Shown here: piece after piece, positions 50,826 to 63,298 of the stretch
How the letters are laid out: each line of letters starts with the position of its first letter
Position numbering within the stretch: the stretch's first letter is position 1
From: Symsagittifera roscoffensis
Lineage: Eukaryota; Xenacoelomorpha; Acoela; Convolutidae
DNA: 64,000 nucleotides
Reading direction: 5' to 3'
Assembly: GCF_963678635.1 (NCBI RefSeq)
Contig: NC_087065.1
Coordinates: forward strand, 48,672,381 to 48,736,380
Made by a program: the position numbers and the translations under genes
Notes under the pieces: generated by a model
Databases searched by the model: none
Seen by the model: the letters and a program-made list of their open reading frames with translations, nothing else
What the model was told of the DNA's origin: nothing

Positions 50826-52920
50826 TGTTGCTAGGGTTGGGTAGACAGTTGGGGCCAATTTGTCAAATTTGGTTTCTCAAGCAGTTTTAGCACATCTGAA
50901 AGCAGGCTGATGGGCCTGTAATTTGATACATTTTGTTTATCCCCGTCTTTGCAAATTGGTGCGATTTTGCTGATCTTCCATTTTATTGGAAGTATCGCTT
51001 TATTTGCAATCAAGTTGAACAGTAAGTGAAGTGATTTTGATTTGAGTGGTTTTTTAGAAGAGCATTACCAATCTTGTCTGATCCACTGGCCTTATTTACG
51101 TCCAGTTCGCTTAGGGCATCTTCTATTTCATCGATAGTGAAATTGATACTGTTCAGAGAAACGTTATCTTGTCGTTCTGTTTTCCCAACGTTGGCGTTTC
51201 GTGTAAAAACTGATTGAATATATATGTTAAACAATTCAACTTTTTGAGCGTCGGTATTGGCCGTTTTTTGATCTAGGAAGATATCTGAAGGGATCGTGCT
51301 AGACTTGGTGATCGATTTCAGATATCTTTGAATTTCGTTGATTTTTTTTATTCTCAAAAATCATTTTTTTCGTGGAGATGCTGGTCATTTTGAAGGGAAG
51401 CTTTAGCTCAATTTGCAGATTTGTTCGAAGAGGTAGGTTTTCGCTGATTTCTTTGTTGAAGTAAATTTAATTTTTTGACGATCTTTGAGGAATTGCTTCC
51501 CAACCAAGGAGCTTGTTAGGACCTGTGTTTTGTATTGATTGGTATTAGATCCTGTAGTATTTCGTGTAACTACTCGTACCAATGATCGAGCATCAGTTCA
51601 ACGTTGCTCAAGCAATATGGTTGGAAGGGGGTGTTGACGAATGAGTTCATTCATTTCCTCCCAGTTTGCTTTTTTGTGCGTGAAAAAGCCAAAATCTAGC
51701 TTTTGTTTGATGGCTGGTGTATTTTTATGAACAGGTCGGTAGTCAAATGAGACTTTGGCATGGAGTGGCAAATGGTCGGAACTGAATAGACTTCTCACAC
51801 GATTGTCAAGTTCTACAATACCGACAAAATTCGGTTTGTTACTAAGGAGAACTTCTAGTGATCTTCCATCAGGGATTTTTGTTAGTTTTCGGAAGTTTGA
51901 CTCAAACAGTTCGTCGAGGATTGACTGCTCATCTAGAGAAGTTGAAGTCATTGACGGCCAGTGGGTACAGTTAAAATTTATAAATCCACCTATATACGAA
52001 AAAATAGCAGTTTGTTCAAATTGCTTACGCCTCAGGATTTTTAGGAGTCCGATTAGATCTGAGATATCCCATGTGTAGGTACTGTTTGAAGGAGTGCTGT
52101 AGATGCACCATTTTATAATCGGCTTGTTCAGGGATATGCGGATGATAACACAGTCTTGAAACGCGGAATTGATTTGGCTATTTGGAATGTTTGGTTTACT
52201 ACTATAAGTACGCCACCATGTTTTGTCAAGCCTTTATCACTCGGTCTGTCATTTCGGCGAACAACGTAGTTTTTTCGGAAAAAGTGCAGCGCCGCGGATG
52301 CTTTCTTTTAATCAGGTTTCAGTTAGGCAGATGACTTGATAAGCGTTTTTAACTTGAACAGCATTGGAGCACGTTGTCCGCCGTTGGTACTCAAGTATAG
52401 TTCTGACATTGAAAACAAGGATATTTATCGTCGCTGCTAATTGAACGCTTCGGATACGGGGAGTGTCTCTTTTATCAGTTTTCCACCTTTCCGAGTGTAC
52501 AGAGTTGCATCGCGGACTCTCAGGTCCTTACTGTCCACGGATTCGTCAATGATAAGTTACCTTCTTCTGACGAGGGCGAGGTTTTCTAGTTCAGCTTCTT
52601 CCTTCGTCAGTTGTCGGCTGCGGAAAATTGGTTGAGGGGGATTTTTTAGTTTTCTCGCAGATAGGAAAATCATTCGTCGTTAGTATGCATTGGGCACTTT
52701 TAATAGGATTGTTCTTATCTTGTTCTCGTCATATCGACCCAGGCGTATGACATCGCCAATTAAGGCATAGGCATCCATATGGGTCAATACTTTTTGAACT
52801 TTGGCGAGATCATATTGTTGGCGCAATCTTGCTTCCTTCTCCGTTGATTCAGGGATTCCTCATATGCGAAAGCCATCGAGTTTCTCAGCGTGTTTTTTAA
52901 ATGTAACTGATAAGTACCGT
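50826..52920 (-). mobile_element. LINE2 copy a: ORF1, endonuclease, RT fingers; RT truncated
   Basis: Minus strand. ORF1 is at about 52915-52440 with GIPESTEKEARL, DVIRLGRYDENKIRTILLKVPN and LRVRDATLY motifs. The endonuclease follows at about 52400-51598 (CLTETWL, NRVRSLFSSDHLPLHAKV), then a linker (INFTIDEIEDALSELDVNKASGSDKIGNALLK) at 51357-51010 and RT fingers (KIAPICKDGDKQNVSNYRPISLLS) at 51013-50831. RT stops at the position before the palm and abuts the PLE 3' end. Stops and shifts throughout. Confidence 0.8.
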
Positions 52921-52924
52921 AAAA

Positions 52925-53465
52925 ATTTGAAACTTGCGCATCTTATATTTCAATGACTGGTCTGCGAAGCAAGCACAGTCAATTGAAACTACTGGCTAAT
53001 GACATGGGACCCAATGTCACTCATGGTATTTCCGAAACCTGTCTACAAAACACCGATAACAAAAAATTTTGGAATGTTTTATCAACCTCTCATGCGTTCT
53101 TCTGGTGTCATAGAAGCGAGGAAAAACGTTAAAGAACAGCAGGCGGTGTTATAATTTTTAAAACAAGGATACTGGCACCCCACGAACAATATGATTTGAA
53201 TTTGTTTGATAAATCAAAGCTTGATTCCTTGTGCATTGACTGTCTTACTAATTCATCGAAAAGTTCCTAGGATGAAATGCTAGTTTATATTAGTTTTTAT
53301 CCAAATGAGTCAATGCAAGCCAAATTTCCCTCAGACTTGGCCCCTAAAAAAAATAATTCAATGTCAATGGCCAGCTCAATTACGATCATTGGTGATCTTA
53401 TTATAAACTACCTTAAGATCATTGGTGATCTTAACCTAAGCAGTGAATTAACATATATAATTTAG
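52925..53465 (+). pseudogene. Plus-strand LINE endonuclease fragment, copy 1
   Basis: A broken reading with LRSKHSQLKLLANDMG and ISETCL (diverged from ISETWL) near 53030, then decayed sequence with NPNESMQAKFPSDLAP. It is a near copy of 58615-59158. The opposite orientation to LINE2 shows that it is a separate element. Confidence 0.65.
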
Positions 53466-53469
53466 TCCC

Positions 53470-53850
53470 AAAATAGTTTTGTTTTTTATTTAAAACGTAC
53501 ATGTCACCTACGTATCATCTAATAAGCTGAAAAAAATCTGATGGTGTATACGCATCAATAACGGAGATAGTATGGTTTTTGTGAAAGCTGCTGCCGAGCT
53601 AAAAACAAAGAGAAGGATAGTCCACAAGCAAAAATGTTCCTCAGGTATGTGGCTGACATTGTTAGAACAGTTGAAAGTGGGCCGAGTTGTGTTCTCGATG
53701 ATGCCAATTCTCCCCATCCAAATCTGCAGTTCACTCAAGAGGAAAATTTTTCGGAGGGCAAATTGCCGTTCCAGGATTTGAACACAAATGTACCGCAGGA
53801 TAGGGGTGTTACTTGCAATTGGTATTAAAAACCAACAGATATACTGAAAA
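53470..53850 (+). pseudogene. PLE RT fragment with half PHD finger, copy 1
   Basis: In broken frames it reads CESCCRAKNK-like residues followed by FLRYVADIVRTVESG, HPNLQFTQEEN and LPFQDLN. These are the PLE RT catalytic block (YVDD changed to YVAD) and the following F-T-E-E...PF-D block. Corresponds to 59220-59547. Confidence 0.65.
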
Positions 53851-56535
53851 AAAGAAGTATCTGTTTATAGACTGAGGTTTCTGAGAAACTGTCTGAAAAA
53901 AGATCTAATACCGGACTTTTTGAAGTTTAGAGCTCACGAGAATGGTTTTTTTTCGGACCAAGTTGTGCATAATTTTCAACTAAAACAATAAAGGACTGAA
54001 ACGTCTAGGGCAAGTGAAGACAGGAAAAGGTATGAGCAGATGGTAGTGAAAGCCCGATCACTGGTGCAAAAAGAAACCAACGAACAGTGGTGGGCATCCA
54101 TTTTCCGTTTCGTAAGGTGTCAAATTGAGGCAAGCTTATAGACAATATCAGAAAACCACAAAAAATGAAAAAAAAACTGTCCGATAGACAAGATAAACCT
54201 CGTGGGGTGGATACGACGGATCAGTTAAGGTGCTTGATAACATTGAACTGCCTGGATGGGTACATAAAGTGCTGCCAATGGGTCCAAAGCATCCAAGTAG
54301 GGACAAATTTAACGAAAGGCTCATTGTGGCTGATATCGACATTTTCCTCTCACTTTTGGAAAAACCAAAAAATATCTGGAAAAATTCATGCGAAATAGAA
54401 GCCGCGGCAAAGGCATATGCAAAAAAAAATTAAGGCGAACCCCATTAGACAAAGCCGTTGAAAAAACGAGGAAGTATACCATAGATTATGGGTTGTTGGC
54501 CGTGCCTTTTGATAAGGGGTTTGTTTTTTGCATAAGAAGGTTGTTTTTTATCACTTCCTGGCAGCGAATCTTAAAAAAAATGCTCACAAATTTTTTGACA
54601 ACATCGATGGAGCCAAAATAGTAAATGTTACTAAAATTGCCAGAAAAGCAATTGAAAACATTGCTTTAGATTCGTATGAAACTATTATATATCTGGATTT
54701 GGAAAATTTTTAGACTATGATTCCCCAGTAGGAAGAAATTGAAATTGCCTTACAGAAGATGCATAGCCATTCGGAAATTGGGAGAGCAACCATGAAAATG
54801 CTTTTGAATGTGTTGGTCAGCAAAGTATATTTCAAGTGTAATGATTCATGGTATGTGCAAGTTGATGTTCCCTCGCTGTAATTCTTGCAAATCTATGGCT
54901 CAAAGAGTACGAGTTTGTTCCAAGACAAGGTGGGAACGGAGATACAGCCAATGGTGGGAACGGATATACAACCAATGAATGACAAAAACGGTTTGTGCCC
55001 ATGTTGCAGCAGGAAATAAACATATAGAGCAATAAAGGTTGAATGCAAGAGTTGCCGAAACTAATATCGTCTAAAATGAGGAATACTATTCATTGATTTA
55101 TACGCGCCAATAACCGAAAGAGAATGGTATTGTGAAAGCTGCTGCCGAGCTAAAAACAAGGAAAAGGATACTCAACAAGTGAAATTGTTCTTCAGGTATG
55201 TGGATGACATTGTTAGAACAGTTAAAGGTGTGCCGAGTTGTGGTCTGGATGCTGCCAGTATTGTTCATCCAAATTTGCATTTCACTCTGGAGAAAACTAA
55301 TTCGAAGGGAAATTTGCCGTTCCCGGATTTGAACATAAATGTATTGCGGTTTACGGTAATTGGTATCAAAAACCAACACATACAGAGACTATACTGATTT
55401 ATAGAGGCTGCGCCCCAACCTAGTATAAGCGTTGTGTTATGCAAGGCACTGTATATTGAGTTTTTAGGAATACATCTGACTGAGAGCAATTTGATAAGAT
55501 TATGGAAACTAATAGGGCGTAATGACTGATAAATCAGTACCCTGAAAATTGGTCCGCAAAGGTGACGGCAGACGCCCTGTGCAAAATCCTCGAGGGTAAG
55601 GACAAGCCCCTGGATAGTGAGAGGAGTTCTTCAACTCAATCACCAAAGAATGTGAAGCCCTAAGTACTGATGGAACAATAGAGAGGTAACCACAGCCAAT
55701 ATTTTGCAAGCTGATTACAAAATTTAACCAACGTTCAAGAAAACTAGAACCTTGTTTACCGTCGCTGAAGTCAGCATTTTTCTATTAATTTCATGTCAAA
55801 AGTTGTTTATAAACTGTCATGTAGTGGATGCACTTCCAGCTATGTCGGACAAACTGTTCGACATGTGATCACTAGAAATGAGAAACATAAGAAAGCAGAC
55901 TCACCGGTAGGCCTCCACCTTCCGCAAAGCAGTCTTGAGGGAAATAGCGCAGATAATAGTTGGGAGTTTATAGATAGGTCGAACAACCAAAAAAAAACAG
56001 TAAGCAATAGAGGCAATACATATCAGAAAAGAGAAACCGGGCTTGAACAGGAGCGATGAGTTTAGGAGCAGGGAGTAAACACTGAAAATTTAGTCCCAAA
56101 ATATTTTTGATTTTAAATTAAACGTGAACGTCTAAATATAAATTATGAATCAGAAACTTCCAGAAAAACTAATTTAAAACCTTTTAGTCAATTCTAGAGG
56201 TTTAAAGTATTTTAATCTAAATTGTAATTTTAGAAGTCAACTGTGATTGGCTATTTCTCTTACTTCTCTTCTCTTAGAACCAAAATGTACGCAACGACTC
56301 GTAAATAACGTTAGTAACGATTCACATAGTTGCGAAAACGTTTCAATTTTACTTTTTATCAAAAGGCTCCAAAACTACTTGAATAATCCTGAAAAACAAA
56401 AATTTGATACAGTAATTGTAGCTTGTCTACTCATCATTGCCAGTCCTGATGAAGGAACACGAGTGGGTAAATCTACAAGCACCAATTTGACTACATAATT
56501 CGTGAACAGATTGCCCAAGGAAGAAGTTTTGTGTC
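53850..56535 (+). mobile_element. PLE copy P1: RT, GIY-YIG nuclease and 3' untranslated region
   Basis: A decayed but nearly full-length reading. It begins with an N-terminal helical region (about 53870-54130), then finger sequence with LLAVPFDKGF (54500). Relative to P2, about 210 bp are missing near 54535, including the RLYGLAKVH motif. Then IIYLDLENF, YVQVDV (54860), a PHD-like zinc cluster (54990-55160), FFRYVDDIVRTVKG (55188), HPNLHFTLE and LPFPDLN. GIY-YIG is at 55793-56059 with CSGC and SSYVGQTVRHVITRNEKH. The 3' untranslated region runs to about 56535. Confidence 0.85.
55793..56059 (+). CDS. GIY-YIG nuclease domain of PLE P1, 88 aa
   Basis: An open frame from ATG 55793: VVYKLSCSGC, SSYVGQTVRHVITRNEKHKKADSPVGLHL. 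The CxxC pair directly before the GIY-YIG core is typical of Penelope-like elements. This is the best preserved copy here (the P0 copy has YCGQT in place of YVGQT). It is cut off from RT by stops, so not functional as a unit. Confidence 0.8.
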   Translation: MSKVVYKLSCSGCTSSYVGQTVRHVITRNEKHKKADSPVGLHLPQSSLEGNSADNSWEFIDRSNNQKKTVSNRGNTYQKRETGLEQER

Positions 56536-58625
56536 TATCTGTTGTTAGGGTTGGGTAGACAGTTGGGGCCAATTTGTCAAATTTGGTTTCTCAAGCAGTT
56601 TTAGCACATCTGAAAGCAGACTGATGGGCCTGTAATTTGATACATTTTGTTTATCCCCGTCTTTGCAAATTGGTGCGATTTTGCTGATCTTCCATTTTAT
56701 TGGAAGTATCGCTTTATTTGCAATCAAGTTGAACAGTAAGTGAAGTGATTTTGATTTGAGTGGTTTTTTAGAAGAGCATTACCAATCTTGTCTGATCCAC
56801 TGGCCTTATTTACGTCCAGTTCGCTTAGGGCATCTTCTATTTCATCGATAGTGAAATTGATACTGTTCAGAGAAACGTTATCTTGTCGTTCTGTTTTCCC
56901 AACGTTGGCGTTTCGTGTAAAAACTGATTGAATATATATGTTAAACAATTCAACTTTTTGAGCGTCGGTATTGGCCGTTTTTTGATCTAGGAAGATATCT
57001 GAAGGGATCGTGCTAGACTTGGTGATCGATTTCAGATATCTTTGAATTTCGTTGATTTTTTTTATTCTCAAAAATCATTTTTTTCGTGGAGATGCTGGTC
57101 ATTTTGAAGGGAAGCTTTAGCTCAATTTGCAGATTTGTTCGAAGAGGTAGGTTTTCGCTGATTTCTTTGTTGAAGTAAATTTAATTTTTTGACGATGTTT
57201 GAGGAATTGCTTCCCAACCAAGGAGCTTGTTAGGACCTGTGTTTTGTATTGATTGGTATTAGATCCTGTAGTATTTCGTGTAACTACTCGTACCAATGAT
57301 CGAGCATCAGTTCAACGTTGCTCAAGCAATATGGTTGGAAGGGGGTGTTGACGAATGAATTCATTCATTTCCTCCCAGTTTGCTTTTTTGTGCGTGAAAA
57401 AGCCAAAATCTAGCTTTTCTTTGATGGCTGGTGTATTTTTATGAACAAGTCGGTAGTCAAATGAGACTTTGGCATGGAGTGGCAAATGGTCGGAACTGAA
57501 TAGACTTCTCACACGATTGTCAAGTTCTACAATACCGACAAAATTCGGTTTGTTACTAAGGAGAACGTCTAGTGATCTTCCATCAGGGATTTTTGTTAGT
57601 TTTCGGAAGTTTGACTCAAACAGTTCGTCGAGGATTGGCTGCTCATCTAGAGAAGTTGAAGTCATTGACGGCCAGTGGGTACAGTTAAAATTTATAAATC
57701 CACCTATATACGAACAAATAGCAGTTTGTTCAAATTGCTTACGCCTCAGGATTTTTAGGAGTCCGATTAGATCTGAGATATCCCATGTGTAGGTACTGTT
57801 TGAAGGAGCGCTGTAGATGCACCATATTATAATCGGCTTGTTCAGGGATATGCGGATGATAACACAGTCTTGAAACGCGGAATTGATTTGGCTATTTGGA
57901 ATGTTTGGTTTACTACTATAAGTACGCCACCATGTTTTGTCAAGCCTTTATCACTCGGTCTGTCATTTCGGTGAATAACGTAGTTTGTCAGAAAAAGTGC
58001 AGCTCCGCCGATGCTTTCTTTCAATCAGGTTTCAGTTAGGCAGATGACTTCATAAGCGTTTTTAACTTGTACAGCATTGGAGCAGGTTGTCAGCCGTTGA
58101 TACTCAAGTATTGTTCTGAAATTGTAAACAAGGATATTTATCGTCGCTACTAGTCAATTGGGTGCTTCGGATACGGGAAGTGTCTCTTTTATCCATTTTC
58201 CACCTTTCCGAGTGTCAGAGTTGCATCGCGGAGTCGCAGGTCCTTACTGTCTACGGATTCGTCAATGATAAGTTACGTTCTTCTGACGAGGGCGAGGTTT
58301 TCTTGTTCAGATTTTTTTTTTGTCAGTTGCCGGCTGAGGAAAATTGGTTGAGGGGAATTTTTTAGTTTTCTCGCAGATAATATTATCATTCCTCCCTCGT
58401 TAGTATGCATTGGGCACTTTTAATAGGATTGTTCTTGTCTTGTTCTCGTCATATCGACCCAGGCGTATGACATCGCCAATTAAGGCATAGACATCCATAT
58501 GGGTCACAACTTTTTGAACTTTGGCGAGATCATATTGTTGGCGCAATCTTGCTGCCTTCGCCAATGATTCAGGGATTCCTCATATGCGAACGCCATCGAG
58601 TTTTTCAGCGGGTTTTTTGAATGTA
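56515..58625 (-). mobile_element. LINE2 copy b: ORF1, endonuclease, RT fingers; RT truncated
   Basis: Nearly identical to copy a with a shift of 5,714 bp. The 115-residue linker segment is the same in both, and the endonuclease segment (57665-57312) differs at a few residues. ORF1 motifs lie at about 58620-58150, an endonuclease part with IHRNDRPSDKG...GGVLIVVN at 58024-57842, and RT fingers at 56727-56545. The truncation point at the PLE border is the same. Confidence 0.8.
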
Positions 58626-59158
58626 ACTGATAAGTACCGTAAAAATTTGGAAATTGCGCATCTTAACTTTCAATGTCTGGTCTGCGAAGCAAGCACAGTC
58701 AGTTAAAACTACTGGCTAATGACATGGGAACCAATGTCACTCATGGTATTTCCGAAACCTGGCTACAAAACACCGATAACAAAAAATTTTGGAATGTTTT
58801 ATCAACCTCTCATGCGTTCTTCTGGTGTCATAGAAGCCAGGAAAACGTTAAGAAAACTGCAGGCGGTATTATGATTTTTAAAACAAAGATACTGGCACCC
58901 CGCGAACAACATGATTTGAATTTGTTTGATAAATCGAAGCTTGAATCCTTGTGCCTTGACTGTCTTACTAATTCATCAAAAAGTTCCAAGGATGAAACGC
59001 TTGTTTTTATTAGTAATAATCCAAATGAGTCAATGCAAGCTAAATTTCTCTCAGACTTGGCCCCTAAAACAAATAATTCAATGTCAATAGCCAGCTCAAT
59101 TACGATCATTGGTGATCTTATTATATACTACGTTATGATCATTGGTGATCTAACCTAA
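58615..59158 (+). pseudogene. Plus-strand LINE endonuclease fragment, copy 2
   Basis: Better preserved than copy 1. IAHLNFQ, then after a shift LRSKHSQLKLLANDMG, HGISETWLQNTDN, AGGIMIFK and NPNESMQAKFLSDLAP are readable in an open stretch of 161 codons (58673-59158). The opening L.IAHLN.RSL and ISETWL identify an AP endonuclease of LINE type. No RT follows; PLE sequence abuts. Confidence 0.75.
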
Positions 59159-59164
59159 GCAGTG

Positions 59165-59560
59165 AATTGACACGTATAATTTAGTCCCAAAATATTTTTG
59201 ATTTTTTATTTAGGACGTACATGTCACCCGAGTATCATCTAAAATGCCGAAAAATATCCGATGTTGTATACGCATCAATAACCGAGATAGTTTGGTTGTG
59301 TGAAAGCTGCTGCCGAGCTAAAAACAAAAAGAAGGATACTCCAAAAGTAAAATTGTTACTCAGGTATGTGGCTGACCTTGTTAGAACAGTTGAAAGTGGG
59401 CCGAGTTGTGTTCTCGGTGATGCCAACTCTCCCCATCCAAATCTGGAGTTCACTCAAGAGGAAAATTTTTCGGAGGGCAACTTGCCGTTCCAGGATTTGA
59501 ACATAAATGTATCGCAGGATAGGGGTGTTACTTGCAATTGGTATTAAAAACCAACAGATA
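59165..59560 (+). pseudogene. PLE RT fragment with half PHD finger, copy 2
   Basis: An open reading of 108 codons (59221-59547): YHLKCRKISD, WLCESCCRAKNK (second half of a PHD finger), then LLRYVADLVRTVESG, HPNLEFTQEEN and LPFQDLNINV. The finger is directly fused to the RT catalytic block, as in P1 and P2. Confidence 0.75.
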
Positions 59561-62490
59561 TACTGAAAATAGAAGTATCTGTGTATAGACTGGAGGTTCT
59601 GAGAAAGTGTCTGAAAAACGATCTAACAACGCACTTTTTGAAGTTTAGAGTCCCCGAGAACGTTTTTTTTCGGACCAAGTTGTGCATAATTTTCAACTAA
59701 AACTACTAAGGACTGAAAGATCTATGGCAAGTGAAGACAGGAAAAAGTATGAGGAGATGGTAGTGAAAGCCCGATCGCTGGTGCAAAAAGAAACCCACGA
59801 GCAGTGGTGGTCATCCATTTTCTGTTTCGTAAGGCGTCAAGTTGAGGCAAGCTTATAGACAATATCAGAAAACTAAATAAAATGAAAAGCAAAAACTGTC
59901 CGAGAGACAAGATAAACCTCGTGGGGGGACATACGACCAATCAGTTAAGGTGCTTGATATTATTGAACTGCCTGGATGGGTACAAAAAGTGCTGTCAATG
60001 GGTCCGAAGCATCGAATTATGGACAAATTTAACGAAACGCTCTTTTTGGCTGATATCGACATTTTTCTCTCAGTTTTGAAAAACCAAAAAACATCTGCTA
60101 AAATTCATGCGAAATAGAAGCCGCGGCAAATTTATATGCAAAAAAAATTAAGGCAAACCCCAATATACAAAGCAGTTGAAATATATCATAGATAATGTGT
60201 TGTTGGCCGTGCCTTTTGAAAAGGGGGTTGTTTTTGCATAATGAGGAAACAAACTTATGAATAAAAGCAGGAATCATTGCTGTAAGCTGCTCAGTTGTTG
60301 AAAAAAGAGGCAACACTGATGAGTTGATACTGAAACTTGAGAAGGAACTTGACAAAAAGTTACTTGCCATGAACAAAAGAGACGAGATGAGGTCAACAGG
60401 GGTGCAACCCGCCCGTTTGTACGGTTTAGCTAAGGTACACACGGCTGAGACACCCCTACGACCAGTACTATCACTTCCTGGCAGCTCGGATGAGAATATT
60501 AAAAAAAACGCTCGAAAATTTTTGGCAACATCGATGGAGCCAAAATAGTAACTATTACTGAAATTTCCAGAAAAACAATTGAAAACATTGCTCTATATTC
60601 GTATGAAACTATTATATATCTGGATTTGTGAAAATTTTTAGACTATGATTCCCCAGTAGTACGAAAGTGAAATTGCCTTACAGAAGATGCAAAGCCATTC
60701 GGAAATTGGGAGAGAAACCATGAAAAATTTTTTGAATGTGTTGGTCAGCAAAGTATATTTCAAGTGTAATGATTCATATTATGTGCAAGTTGATGTTCCC
60801 TCGCTGTAATTCTTGCAAACCTATGGCTCAAAGAGTACGAGTTTGTTCCAAGACAAGGTGGGAACGGAGATACAGCCAATGGTGGGAACGGAGATACAGC
60901 CAATGAATGACAAAAACGGTTTGTGCCCATGTTGCAGCAGGAAAGTAAGATATAGAGCAATAAAGGTTGAATGCAAGAGCTGCCGAAACTAATATCGTCT
61001 GAAATGAGGAATACTATCCAATGATTTATACGCGTCAATAAACGAAAGAGTAATGTATTGAGAAAGCTGCTGCCGAGCTAAGAACAAGGAGAAGGATACT
61101 CAACAAGTGAAATTGTTCTTCAGGTATGTGGATGACATTGTTAGAACAGTTAAAGGTGTGCCGTGTTGTGGTCTGGATGCTGCCAGTACTGTTCATCCAA
61201 ATTTGCATTTCACTCTGGAGATAACTAATTCGAAGGGAAATTTGCCGTTCCTGGATTTGAACATAAATGTATTGCGGTTTACGGTAATTGGTATCAAAAA
61301 CCAACACATACAGAGACTATACTGATTTATAGAGGCTACGCCCAACCTAGTATAGGCGTTGTGTTATGCAAGGCACTGTATATTGAGTTTTTAGGAATAC
61401 ATCTGACTGAGAGCAATTTGATAAGGCTATGGAAACTAATAGGGCATAATGACTGATAAATCAGTACCCTGAAAATTGGTCCGCAAAGGTGGCGGCAGAC
61501 GCCCTTTGCAAAATCTTCGAGGGTAAGGACAAGCCCCAGGATAGTCAGAGGAGTTCTTCAACTCATTCACCAAAGAATGTGAAGCCCCAAATACTGATGG
61601 AACAATAGAGAGGTAACCAAAGCCAATATTTTGCAAGCTGATTACAAAATTTAACCAACGTTCAAGAAAACTAGAATCTTGTTTACCGTCGCTGAAGTCA
61701 GCTTTTTCTATTAACTTCATGTCACAAGGGGTTTATAAACTGTCATGTAGTGGATGCACTTCCAAACTGATCGACATGTGATCACTAGAAATGAGGAACA
61801 CAAGAAAGCAGACTCACCGGTAGGCCTCCACCTTCAGCAATGCAGTCTTGAGGGAAATAGCGCAGATGTTAATTGGAAAATTATAGATAGGTCGAACAAC
61901 CAAAAAAAACAGTAAGCAATAGAGGCAATACATATCAGAAAAGAGAAACCGGGCTTGAACAGGAGCGATGAGTTTAGTAGCAGGGAGTTAACACTGAAAA
62001 TTTAGTCCCAAATAATTTTTGTATTTTAAATTAAACGTGAATGTCTAAATAAAAATCATATCTCGGAAACTTCAAGAAAACCTAATTTAAAACCTTTTAA
62101 TCAATTCTAGAGGTTCAAAGTATTTTAATCTAAATAGTAATTTTAGAAGCCAACTCTGATTGGCTTTTTTTCTAACATGATGGCTTAGAACCAAAATGTA
62201 TGCACAGACTCGTAAATAACGTTAGTAACTTGATGTTTTATTGTCATTTAGATTAGCTTATTTTAAAAATCCTGACGATACACATAGTTGCGAAAACGTT
62301 TGAATTTTACTTTTTATCAAAAGGCTCCTAAACTACTAAAAAAATCCTGAAAACAAAATTTTGATACAGTAATTGTAGCTTATCGACTCATCATTGCCAG
62401 TCCTGATGAAGGAACACGAGTAGGTACATCTACAAGCACCCATTTGAACTACATAATTCGTGAACAGATTGCCCAAGAAAGAAGTTTTGT
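59560..62490 (+). mobile_element. PLE copy P2: RT, GIY-YIG and 3' untranslated region
   Basis: The N-terminal region starts at about 59580 (LRKCLKNDLTTHFLKF, MVVKARSLVQKETHEQWW). Fingers follow: LILKLEKELDKKLLAMNKR and PARLYGLAKVHTAETPLRPVLSLPGS at 60324-60548, the conserved R.YG..K.H and PLRPV motif of PLE RT, which P1 lacks. Then a PHD-like cluster (60930-61090), FFRYVDDIVRTVKG (61110) and LPFLDLNINV. GIY-YIG (about 61726-61960) is damaged. The 3' untranslated region runs to about 62490. Confidence 0.85.
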
Positions 62491-63298
62491 GTTTATCTGT
62501 TGTTAGGATTGGGTAGACAATTGGGGCCAGTTTCTCAGATATTGGTTTCTCAAGCAGTTGTAGCACTGCTGAGAGCAGGCTGATCGGCCTGTAATTTGAT
62601 ACATTTTGTTTATCCCCGTCTTTGAAAATTAATGCTATTTTGCTGATCTTCCATTTTATTGGAAATATTGCTTTAATTGCAATCAAGTTGAGCAGTAAGT
62701 GAAGTGATTTTGGTAGTGACTTTGAGTGGTTTTAGAAGAGCATTACCAATCTTGTCTGGTCCACTGGCCTTATTTATGTCCAGTTCGCATAGGGCATCTT
62801 CTATTTCATCGATAGTGAAATTGATACTGTTCACAAGAACGTTATCTTGTCGTTCTGTTTTCCCAACGTTGGCGTTTCGTGTGAAAACTGATTGAATGTA
62901 TATGTTAAGCAATTCAACTTTTTGAGCGTCGGTATTGGCTAATTTTTGGTATTTTTCGATTATTTTTTCTATATCTGAAGGGATCGTGCTAGACTTGGTG
63001 ATCAAATTCAGGTATCGTTGAATTTCGCTGATTTTCCTATTCTCAAAAATCATTTTTTCGTGGAGATGCTGGTCATTTTGAAGGGACAGCTTTAGCTCGA
63101 TTTGCAGATTTGTTCGAAGAGGTAGGTTTTTGGCTGATTCATTTGTTGAAGTAAATTCAATTTTTTGATGATGTTTGAGGAATCGCTTCCCACACAAGGA
63201 GCTTGTTATGACCTGTGTTTTGTACTGATTGGTATTAGATCCTGTAGTATTTCGTGTAACTACTAGTACCAATGATCGAGCATCAGTTCAACGTTGCT
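62336..63298 (-). pseudogene. LINE2 copy c: linker and RT fingers, truncated at both ends
   Basis: Two minus-strand open segments (63272-62673 and 62686-62336) overlap by a frameshift. Motifs: INFTIDEIEDALCELDINKASGPDKIGNALLK, then FPIKWKISKIALIFKDGDKQNVSNYRPISLLS. The KASGPDK motif is closer to consensus than in copies a and b. It ends against PLE 3' sequence on the left and is cut at about 63298 on the right, where a different LINE begins. Confidence 0.8.

Larger units (their letters stand above)
50030..61730. repeat. Tandem composite repeat, two units of about 5.7 and 5.9 kb plus partial third
   Basis: Each unit holds, in order: PLE GIY-YIG end and 3' untranslated region, LINE2 minus, plus-strand LINE endonuclease, PLE RT fragment, PLE copy. 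Corresponding points are shifted by 5,714 to 5,933 bp (50036 to 55793, 51357 to 57071, 55179 to 61107). Unit 1 lacks about 210 bp of PLE RT. Unit 2 lacks about 45 bp of PLE 3' sequence. A third unit starts at about 61726 and is cut at 63298. Confidence 0.85.
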
